5,252 nucleotides of DNA from Chloroflexota bacterium (GTDB taxonomy: Bacteria > Chloroflexota > Chloroflexia > Thermomicrobiales > UBA6265): assembly GCA_023415845.1 (NCBI GenBank), contig JAEZJB010000156.1, positions 1 through 5,252 of the forward strand, given 5' to 3'. The position numbers were made by a program, and so were the translations under genes. The notes under the pieces are model-generated. The model made no database searches, was not told the origin of the DNA, and saw nothing but the letters and a program-made list of their open reading frames with translations. Positions 1-4,553 of this stretch are shown here, piece by piece. The stretch's first letter is position 1; each line of letters starts with the position of its first letter.

Positions 1-6
1 CGACAC

Positions 7-858
7 ATGCTGCGTGCGTTGCGTGCCGACGCCGGGTTGACGCAGATGGAGTTGGCATTGCGGTTGGCAGACGCCGACTTTCGGGTAGACCAGGCTCACA
101 TTCAGCGAATCGAATCGGGAGCGATCAGGCGTCCTACGGCGTCAACGCTCGACGCGATCCTCACGGTGGGCCTGAAGGTGCCCTATCGCATCCGCATCGA
201 TGTCCTGGCAGCGTTTGGGTATCGGCTGCAATGGGAACTTCCCATCGATGAGGAGATCGAGCTTGAGCTGAGATTGAATGGGGATGAACTGGCGCGAACG
301 ATCTGGCCTTCCTACATGATCGACTATGCCCAGCGAATCTGGGGGTGGAATCGCCTGTTTCCACGCCTCATTGGAAACGCTCCGGATGATCCTGCGAATG
401 CCGGCTTTGTAGGGCTGACCGTGCTGGACATCCTGTTCAATCCAGCCATCGGAACGCATCATCAAATTGCCAACGCGGGGACATTCGCGCCGGTTATCGT
501 GGCCTGGTTCAAGACGATGACCAGGGAGTACCGGCAGGATTCCTGGTTCCAGGAATTCATGGCGAAGGCAGGAGCCTGGCCTGGATTTGCCGAGATGTGG
601 GACCAGATTCCGGAGGGGCCCGAGGTCATCGTGGAAGAGCATTCGGCAATCCCGGTCGAGATTCATGTGCCGGGCCTGGCGACGCCGCTGCTGTTGCGGC
701 CAATTCACGTTCCGGTCGTGCTGGACCCGCGATTTGCCATCATTCACCTCGTCCCGCTGAACGTGGAGACCCAGGCGGTTTGCGCCGCGTGGGCAGCAGA
801 GGGGGTGGAAGGGATGGTTGGTGCCGGTGGTGCACCACGAGTTGCGGCCAGGCGGTAA
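7..858 (+). CDS. XRE-family HTH transcriptional regulator with MmyB-like C-terminal domain (5' end uncertain)
   Basis: Probable cytoplasmic DNA-binding regulator. Numbered from the first visible ATG, residues 1-75 form an XRE/Cro-type helix-turn-helix: 'LRALRADAGLTQMELALRL' gives helices 1-2 and 'IQRIESG' (32-38) is the usual end of the recognition helix. Residues about 98-255 resemble the MmyB-type ligand-binding region that follows such HTHs: 'WPSYMIDYAQRIWGWNRLF', then 'LDILFNPAIG', then a Trp-rich stretch (W168, W180, W191, W198). In that family the region is PAS-like and thought to bind a small hydrophobic ligand; the ligand here is unknown. The frame is open to base 1, and helix 1 normally begins several residues before the 'RALR' segment, so the true start may lie upstream of the window. 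The gene ends 23 nt from the convergent histidine kinase gene, so it is probably not in that operon. The family call is good; the target genes are unknown. Confidence 0.85.
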   Translation: MLRALRADAGLTQMELALRLADADFRVDQAHIQRIESGAIRRPTASTLDAILTVGLKVPYRIRIDVLAAFGYRLQWELPIDEEIELELRLNGDELARTIWPSYMIDYAQRIWGWNRLFPRLIGNAPDDPANAGFVGLTVLDILFNPAIGTHHQIANAGTFAPVIVAWFKTMTREYRQDSWFQEFMAKAGAWPGFAEMWDQIPEGPEVIVEEHSAIPVEIHVPGLATPLLLRPIHVPVVLDPRFAIIHLVPLNVETQAVCAAWAAEGVEGMVGAGGAPRVAARR

Positions 859-881
859 TTCGCTCGTCTGCCGGCCCGGTT

Positions 882-2411
882 TCAGATGTCGAGCGGCTGC
901 GAGATCGGGTCGGGTCCGTCCATCGGCAGGCGAACGGTGAAGGTCGAACCCTGGCCGCTCTGGCTGGAGATGGCGATCGATCCGCCATGCGCCTCGACCA
1001 GTGACGCCACGATCGCGAGACCCAGGCCCGAACCGCCGCGGCTGCGGGTCCGAGCACGGTCTGCCCGCCAGAATCGCTCGAAAATGTGCTCCTGGTCTTC
1101 CGGGGAGATGCCTGGCCCGTTGTCGGCCACCGAAAACATGGCATGGTCATCGTCGTGGCGCAGCACGACGGTCACACGCGTGCCAGCCGGCGTGTGCGTC
1201 CGCACGTTGGTGAGCAGGTTGTCCACGACCTGTCGCAGGCGCAGGCGGTCGCCTGCCACCACGACCGGTTCTACCTGCAGGCTGACCGGGTGACTGGGTG
1301 CCACCACCTGAAAATCGGCGACAGCGTCAGTGACGAGCGCGGTGAGGTCAACCGGTTTGCGTTCGACACCCCTGGCCTGGTCGAGCCGGGCCAGCAGCAG
1401 CAGGTCGTCGACGAGGCGGGCCATCCGAGCTCCTTCGCTCTCGATTCTGCTCATTGCCGTAGTGACCGCGTTCTCATCTGGAAGCGCACCCTGGCGATAG
1501 AGTTCGGCGTATCCGCGCAGGGAGGTGAGTGGGGTTCGCAGTTCGTGGGCGGCATCGGCGACGAACCGGCGCAATCGCTCCTCGCTGGCGGTGCGGGCGG
1601 CATCGGCGGTCTCGATTTGCGTCAGCATGTCGTTGAGAGCAGTACCCAGGCGCCCCAGCTCGGTGGCCGGATCGGGTGCATTGATCCGCGCGGCCAGGTC
1701 GCCATCGGCGATGGCAGCAGCGGTGGCGACCATGTGGTCGACCGGCTGCAGGCCACGCCGGATGAACCACCAGCTCACCCCGGCGGCGGTCAGGGCCGCC
1801 AGTGTCCCGCCGAACACCACCTTGGTCACCAGATCATCGACGGCGTTGTCGACATCGGTGAGCGGCGCTCCCACCGCCTGGATTTCGCCGTTGTCGAGGC
1901 GCTGGATGTAGGTGCGGTACTGGAGCGAGCCATCTTCCGAGGAGAGGGTGACGACCTCGTTCAGCATCGAGTCCAGTTCGGCGGAAGGAATCTCCGGACA
2001 GACGAAGAAGGGCTGAGGGTCGTTGACGTACCCGTAGGGCTCTCCATCAAGGAAGGCGCCGTCCGCGCTGTAGACGAGGGTGGCGAAATCCCGTCGCTCC
2101 CAGTCCCGGCTGGATTCACTTTCGGTCAGCCACCAGTCGGCGCCGGGGACATTGGCTGACGGTGATCCCTGGGGCCAGGATGCCGACGGTGGTGAGTCGT
2201 AGATTGCTCCGTAGTCATGGTCGTAGCTGGGACTGCCATATTCCCGCGCGGAGGGACTCTTTGCGCGGCGTTCGGCCTGCGCCACAACCTGGTCGTCGAG
2301 CTGACTGGTGAGGGTGGCCCGCGTCGACTGCACCATGCCAATGCCCAGCACCGCGATGGTGACCAGGAAGATGGAGGCAATGGCGATGGTGAGCCGGGTG
2401 CGGATGCTCAT
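882..2411 (-). CDS. Sensor histidine kinase (HAMP-HisKA-HATPase_c)
   Basis: Membrane sensor kinase of 509 residues, partner of the response regulator encoded just upstream. Order: short cytoplasmic end; TM1 about 7-27; extracytoplasmic domain about 28-195; TM2 about 196-217; HAMP about 218-270 (starts 'RRGLQPVDHM'); HisKA with phospho-acceptor His289 in 'VADAAHELRTPLTSLRGY'; N-box N398/N402 in 'DNLLTNVRTHTP'; G1 'DNGPGI' 430-435; F-box 'IFERF' 443-447; G2 'GGSGLGL' 459-465. All catalytic boxes are intact. The start is the ATG at 2411, which overlaps the regulator stop as ATGA. A frame extension to 2585 exists but would run inside the regulator and add an Arg-rich stretch before TM1, so it was not used. 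The sensor domain has a Ser/Pro/Tyr/Asp-rich low-complexity part (about 52-90) and one Cys (138). Its architecture resembles kinases of the MprB/TrcS type; the signal cannot be read from sequence. Confidence 0.96.
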   Translation of the reverse strand: MSIRTRLTIAIASIFLVTIAVLGIGMVQSTRATLTSQLDDQVVAQAERRAKSPSAREYGSPSYDHDYGAIYDSPPSASWPQGSPSANVPGADWWLTESESSRDWERRDFATLVYSADGAFLDGEPYGYVNDPQPFFVCPEIPSAELDSMLNEVVTLSSEDGSLQYRTYIQRLDNGEIQAVGAPLTDVDNAVDDLVTKVVFGGTLAALTAAGVSWWFIRRGLQPVDHMVATAAAIADGDLAARINAPDPATELGRLGTALNDMLTQIETADAARTASEERLRRFVADAAHELRTPLTSLRGYAELYRQGALPDENAVTTAMSRIESEGARMARLVDDLLLLARLDQARGVERKPVDLTALVTDAVADFQVVAPSHPVSLQVEPVVVAGDRLRLRQVVDNLLTNVRTHTPAGTRVTVVLRHDDDHAMFSVADNGPGISPEDQEHIFERFWRADRARTRSRGGSGLGLAIVASLVEAHGGSIAISSQSGQGSTFTVRLPMDGPDPISQPLDI

Positions 2412-3154
2412 GACCCACCGGAAACTGCGGAGCCGCTGTCGGGGATACCGTTTGGTGTCTGGATCGAATAGCCGAAACCGCGCACGGTGCGGATGATCTT
2501 TCCGTTGCGATCCCCAATCTTGCGCCGCAGGTAGGAGACGTAGGTCTCGACGGCGGAGGGATCGCCCATGAACTCGTAGTCCCACACATGGTCGAGAATC
2601 TGGTTGCGGGAGACGACTCGATCGCGGTTGAGCATCAGGTAGCGCAGCAGGCGGAACTCGGTGGGGGAGAGTGAGACTTCCTCACTGTCGCGCCAGACGC
2701 GATAGGAGTCGTTGTCGAGGACGAGGGGGCCGACCACCAGACGGCTGCGGGACTCGTCGCCGCCAGCGGTGCGCCGGAGGACGGCTTCGATGCGGAGCAC
2801 GAGCTCTTCGAGGCTGAACGGCTTGGTGATGTAATCATCCCCGCCGCCGGTGAATCCCGTACGCAGGTCGGCGGGATCGTCGCGGGCAGTGAGGAAGACG
2901 ACGGGGACGGGATTGCCATCGGAGCGAAGCTTGCGGCAGATCGCGAAGCCATCGAGGTCGGGCAGATTGACATCGAGCACCAGCAGATCGAAGGCGCCGT
3001 TCCGGGCCTCGGCGAGCGCATCCCGGCCGGAGTCGACAGGTGTGACGTCGAATCCGCGGAAGCGGAGGGCCGTCGAGACCAGTTCGCGGATCGCGTCCTC
3101 GTCTTCCACCACCAGCAGGCGTCGGTTTGAGGGATCGGCAGTGGCGGCTGTCAT
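2408..3154 (-). CDS. OmpR/PhoB-family response regulator (receiver plus winged helix)
   Basis: Cytoplasmic transcription factor of 248 residues, phosphorylated by the kinase encoded directly downstream. The receiver domain (about 11-128) has acidic-pocket residues E17/D18, phospho-acceptor D61 in 'LLVLDVNLPDLDG', switch residue T89 in 'LTA' and conserved K111 in 'DDYITKPFS'. The winged-helix effector domain (about 138-233) carries 'LSPTEFRLLRYLMLN', the recognition-helix region 'AVETYVSYLRRKIG' and the wing 'IIRTVRGFGYSI'. The length is typical. The ATG at 3154 is preceded by GGAAGAGA at suitable distance. The stop overlaps the kinase start (ATGA), so the two are probably translationally coupled. 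OmpR-family regulators usually bind direct repeats about 11 bp apart; such a repeat (CCTGA twice) lies upstream of the cluster at 4381-4402 and is a candidate target. The C-terminal tail (about 234-248) is Ser/Gly-rich and outside the domain. Confidence 0.97.
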   Translation of the reverse strand: MTAATADPSNRRLLVVEDEDAIRELVSTALRFRGFDVTPVDSGRDALAEARNGAFDLLVLDVNLPDLDGFAICRKLRSDGNPVPVVFLTARDDPADLRTGFTGGGDDYITKPFSLEELVLRIEAVLRRTAGGDESRSRLVVGPLVLDNDSYRVWRDSEEVSLSPTEFRLLRYLMLNRDRVVSRNQILDHVWDYEFMGDPSAVETYVSYLRRKIGDRNGKIIRTVRGFGYSIQTPNGIPDSGSAVSGGS

Positions 3155-3189
3155 GAGTGGTCTCTTCCAGTGGACGTGATTGCGAAGTG

Positions 3190-3230
3190 TTTCCCGTTGG
3201 GAGGGGCCAGGTCCCTCCCTCCCACGGAAA
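3190..3230 (-). terminator. Strong hairpin just after the small membrane protein gene; attenuator or partial terminator
   Basis: In the minus-strand transcript this begins 2 nt after the TGA of the small membrane protein. The arm at 3230-3217 (TTTCCGTGGGAGGG) pairs with the arm at 3205-3190 (CCCTCCCAACGGGAAA), giving about 14 bp with two single-base bulges and a loop of 11 nt. The position is typical of a terminator, but the following bases (CACTTCGCAATC) contain no U-tract. It is better read as an attenuator, processing site or mRNA-stabilising structure that lets some transcription reach the regulator and kinase genes. Pairing was done by eye. Confidence 0.5.
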
Positions 3231-3232
3231 TG

Positions 3233-3448
3233 TCAGGTCCCAGGAGTCGCGGTGGCGGGGGTGGTGTTGAAGCCAGGGAAATCGGCGAACGGCGTGACAG
3301 GAATCAGGGTCGGTTCCGGTTCCCAGAAGCGCCACTCCAGGCCGGCCTGTTCGGCCATGAAGATGGTGTAGCCGCCGAGTCCCACGGTCAGGACGAGGAA
3401 CAGGACGATCACGGTGGTGACGACGGGGTGCTGGCGGATCCATCGCAT
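3233..3448 (-). CDS. Small single-pass membrane protein, function unknown
   Basis: Not recognised as a known family. It is a 71-residue protein with a basic N-terminus (MRWIRQHP), a hydrophobic segment about 9-31 (VVTTVIVLFLVLTVGLGGY and onward) and a C-terminal tail of about 40 residues. The positive-inside rule places the tail outside. The tail has an aromatic/acidic part ('EWRFWEPEP', 38-46) and a Pro/Thr-rich end ('NTTPATATPGT'). There is no Cys and no lipobox, so it is not a lipoprotein, and the hydrophobic segment lacks a clear signal-peptidase site, so it probably stays anchored. The ATG at 3448 was chosen over an in-frame GTG at 3466 because AAGGA lies exactly 8 nt upstream of it. It sits between the yceI-like gene (71 nt gap) and the response regulator (78 nt gap), all on one strand. 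A role as accessory to the sensor kinase or as partner of the YceI-like protein is inference from position only. Confidence 0.7.
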   Translation of the reverse strand: MRWIRQHPVVTTVIVLFLVLTVGLGGYTIFMAEQAGLEWRFWEPEPTLIPVTPFADFPGFNTTPATATPGT

Positions 3449-3456
3449 CGGTGTTT

Positions 3457-3461
3457 TCCTT
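3457..3461 (-). promoter_or_regulatory. Ribosome binding site that fixes the start of the small membrane protein
   Basis: AAGGA on the minus strand, separated by 8 nt (AAACACCG) from the ATG at 3448. The alternative GTG at 3466 would place this site inside the coding region, and no comparable site precedes that GTG. This supports the 71-residue form. Confidence 0.7.
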
Positions 3462-3471
3462 CGCACCGGGC

Positions 3472-3502
3472 GGCGGGTGGGGGAACGTTCCCCGCACCCG
3501 CC
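3472..3502 (-). terminator. Near-perfect 15-bp inverted repeat after the yceI-like gene; terminator-like without U-tract
   Basis: Bases 3472-3486 (GGCGGGTGGGGGAAC) pair with 3487-3502 as 15 bp, interrupted by one unpaired base at 3494. The core GGGGAACGTTCCCC is a perfect 14-bp palindrome. In the minus-strand transcript the stem starts 17 nt after the yceI-like stop codon and ends shortly before the ribosome binding site of the next gene. No U-tract follows on either strand. It may reduce read-through, protect the upstream mRNA 3' end, or act as a palindromic protein-binding site. Confidence 0.5.
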
Positions 3503-3519
3503 AGAGGTATCGGATGCGA

Positions 3520-4215
3520 TCAGCCTTCCAGCAATGCGACGATGTCGACGCTGAGCGTGATCTCGTCGTCAATGGCGACCACCGGACCGACGATCGGCTT
3601 CTCCATGTCGTAGTCACCGATCAGGAAGGTGTAGCTGGCGATGCCCGTCAGCGTCTCCCCGTCGCGAGTGATTTCGGCATCCCAGGAGACGGTCTTCGTG
3701 ACGCCGTGAAGGGTGAAGTCACCGGTGAGCTGGGCGGTGACGGTGGACCCATCCTCGATTGGCCCATCGAGGCCGTCGACCGAGGCCAGCACGAAGGTAG
3801 CAAACGGGAAGGTGTCGGATTCGAGCGTGTTTTCGCGCAGGTAGTTATCGCGTCGGTTCTCGTCGGTGACCAGCGTGCGCATATCGACCGCGAAGTTGGA
3901 GCACATGAGTGGCGTGCCGTCTTCACCGAGGAGGATGGAGCCGATGATGGCGTTGGTGGTGCCAACCACTTCGTTCTCACCAATCGAGGCGAGTTCCTCC
4001 ATTACCGTATAGCTCGCCGTGGACTGGGTTCCGTCCACCGTATAGACGATGGCGGCATCGGCCACTGCCTGCTCGACGTTGCAGGTCGATGCCGAGGGGG
4101 AAGCGTCCTGCGCCAGGGTGGTGCCGAACGTGCCTGCCGTCAGGGCGAGACCGGCGAAGGTGGCAATCGCGGCGGCCTTGATCGAAGGGCGGGTGAAGCG
4201 ATGCGTCGGGATCAT
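3520..4215 (-). CDS. Exported YceI-like protein (lipocalin-like fold)
   Basis: Predicted secreted protein of 231 residues. YceI proteins form a lipocalin-like barrel that binds polyisoprenoid or other long amphiphilic molecules such as quinones. An N-terminal signal peptide is visible: basic 'MIPTHRFTRPSIK', hydrophobic 14-33 and likely cleavage after A35 in 'GTTLAQDASPSAS'. No lipobox Cys is present. The YceI domain spans about 57-229, with family hallmarks 'YTVDGTQSTASYTV', 'VGTTNAIIGSILL', the arginine-rich 'ENRRDNYLRENTLESDTFPF' and 'LTGDFTLHGVTKTVSWDAEI'. Cys45 and Cys105 could form a disulfide outside the cytoplasm. The ATG at 4215 has AAAGGA (4231-4226) 10 nt upstream. It is the first well-supported gene of the leftward cluster ending in the two-component system, which makes it a likely output of that system (inference). 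Binding specificity cannot be told from sequence. Confidence 0.9.
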   Translation of the reverse strand: MIPTHRFTRPSIKAAAIATFAGLALTAGTFGTTLAQDASPSASTCNVEQAVADAAIVYTVDGTQSTASYTVMEELASIGENEVVGTTNAIIGSILLGEDGTPLMCSNFAVDMRTLVTDENRRDNYLRENTLESDTFPFATFVLASVDGLDGPIEDGSTVTAQLTGDFTLHGVTKTVSWDAEITRDGETLTGIASYTFLIGDYDMEKPIVGPVVAIDDEITLSVDIVALLEG

Positions 4216-4340
4216 GCGGAACGGGTCCTTTCGTCGCCTGTCTCCAGGCTGCGGGCCTCCCGGAACGGAGGCGGCGTGCTGATGTCGACGTCGCCGAAGT
4301 GGCGGTGGCCGGGCACCCCCGGATGGGAGCGTGGATCCAT
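4212..4340 (-). CDS. Candidate 42-residue leader ORF coupled to the yceI-like gene
   Basis: Unrecognised small ORF running from an ATG at 4340 to a TGA that overlaps the yceI-like start as ATGA, the same 4-nt overlap seen between regulator and kinase. By hand count, G/C at codon positions 1, 2 and 3 is about 71, 60 and 81 percent. This order (third above first above second) is typical of coding DNA at high GC. The peptide begins MDPRSHPGVPGHRHFG, is His/Arg/Pro-rich and hydrophilic, and has no membrane segment or Cys. No Shine-Dalgarno precedes the ATG. A GATAAA element at 4355-4350 would put transcription start within a few bases of it, so leaderless translation is possible. It could instead be untranslated leader: the sample is only 42 codons and no homolog is recognised. 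Confidence 0.35.
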   Translation of the reverse strand: MDPRSHPGVPGHRHFGDVDISTPPPFREARSLETGDERTRSA

Positions 4341-4349
4341 GGTCTGGAC

Positions 4350-4355
4350 TTTATC
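4350..4355 (-). promoter_or_regulatory. Weak candidate -10 element for the leftward cluster
   Basis: The minus strand reads GATAAA (followed by GT), four of six matches to TATAAT, in an A/T-richer patch. With 17-bp spacing the -35 position reads CGGGTA, a poor match, as expected only if an activator is needed. The CCTGA repeat would lie at about -38 to -59, a usual place for an activator. TTGACC at 4368-4363 resembles a -35 but is too close to pair with it. This is a guess from consensus. Confidence 0.25.
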
Positions 4356-4380
4356 GCCCGTTGGTCAAAGCTTACCCGCC

Positions 4381-4402
4381 AAAACCTGAAGATTTCCTGA
4401 GA
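4381..4402. promoter_or_regulatory. Tandem CCTGA repeat, 11-bp spacing; candidate OmpR-family operator
   Basis: Two consecutive 11-bp units, AAAACCTGAAG (4381-4391) and ATTTCCTGAGA (4392-4402), share an A/T-only four-base block, CCTGA and a purine-rich end. On the minus strand the core reads TCAGG twice. An 11-bp period, one helical turn, is what OmpR/PhoB-type dimers bind as direct repeats. The response regulator of this cluster belongs to that family, so autoregulation is plausible, though not shown. Confidence 0.4.
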
Positions 4403-4477
4403 GTGGGAGGCGATCATCGCTTCTCCAGCCGGAATGAGTCCTTTCTCGCGGTAGTGCCAGGTAGGACGGCATTGGGT

Positions 4478-4486
4478 TGGTACAAT
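4478..4486 (+). promoter_or_regulatory. Extended -10 promoter of the VOC-domain gene
   Basis: TGGTACAAT combines the extended TGn motif with TACAAT, five of six matches to the consensus -10. No good -35 is visible at 16-18 bp, as is common with extended -10 promoters. Predicted transcription start is near 4493, giving a leader of about 60 nt before the ATG at 4554. Confidence 0.5.
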
Positions 4487-4539
4487 CCATCCAGCGATCT
4501 GATGGGTGTTCGGCTGGGACCGCCATGGGCGGCAGCCAC

Positions 4540-4546
4540 AGGGGAG
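4540..4546 (+). promoter_or_regulatory. Ribosome binding site fixing the VOC gene start
   Basis: AGGGGAG lies 7 nt (AAATGGG) before the ATG at 4554. Another ATG at 4549 is in a different frame and is too close to this site, so 4554 is the better start. Confidence 0.7.
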
Positions 4547-4553
4547 AAATGGG

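Larger units (their letters stand above)
4216..4553. other. Divergent control region between the yceI-like gene and the VOC gene
   Basis: These 338 bases separate two outward-facing genes and contain no large supported gene. From left to right they hold: the Shine-Dalgarno of the yceI-like gene (4226-4231); two short inverted repeats in its leader (GCCTG-TCTC-CAGGC at 4236-4249 and GCCTCC-CGGAAC-GGAGGC at 4255-4272); the possible 42-codon leader ORF; a more A/T-rich patch at about 4350-4400 with a possible minus-strand -10 (GATAAA) and the CCTGA direct repeat; a small inverted repeat GCGAT-C-ATCGC at 4410-4420; then the extended -10 and ribosome binding site for the plus-strand gene. Confidence 0.6.

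Noticed and set aside
142..747. 201-codon minus-strand ORF opposite the XRE-type regulator
   Set aside because: No recognisable domain, and its composition fits a shadow of the plus-strand HTH gene.
827..838. 12-bp perfect palindrome GTGGTGCACCAC
   Set aside because: It lies inside the 3' end of the HTH gene in Gly-rich coding sequence and has no U-tract; it may be chance.
1086..2159. 357-codon plus-strand ORF opposite the histidine kinase
   Set aside because: It is antisense to a kinase with all catalytic motifs, shows no recognisable domain, and such long shadows are expected opposite GC-rich genes.
2412..2585. 58-residue N-terminal extension of the kinase
   Set aside because: It overlaps the DNA-binding domain of the regulator and is Arg-rich; the ATG at 2411 gives the standard ATGA overlap and a normal TM1 near the N-terminus.
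3480..3493. GGGGAACGTTCCCC as a LexA/SOS box
   Set aside because: LexA boxes of the GAAC-N4-GTTC type need a four-base spacer; here the half sites abut, and the palindrome is the core of a longer hairpin.
4363..4368. TTGACC (minus strand) as the -35 of the leftward cluster
   Set aside because: Seventeen bases downstream the sequence reads AGACCA, a poor -10, and the GATAAA element is too close to pair with it.
3451..4389. 312-codon plus-strand ORF opposite the yceI-like gene
   Set aside because: The opposite strand encodes a complete YceI-like protein with signal peptide and ribosome binding site; the plus-strand product is Gly/Arg-rich without a domain.
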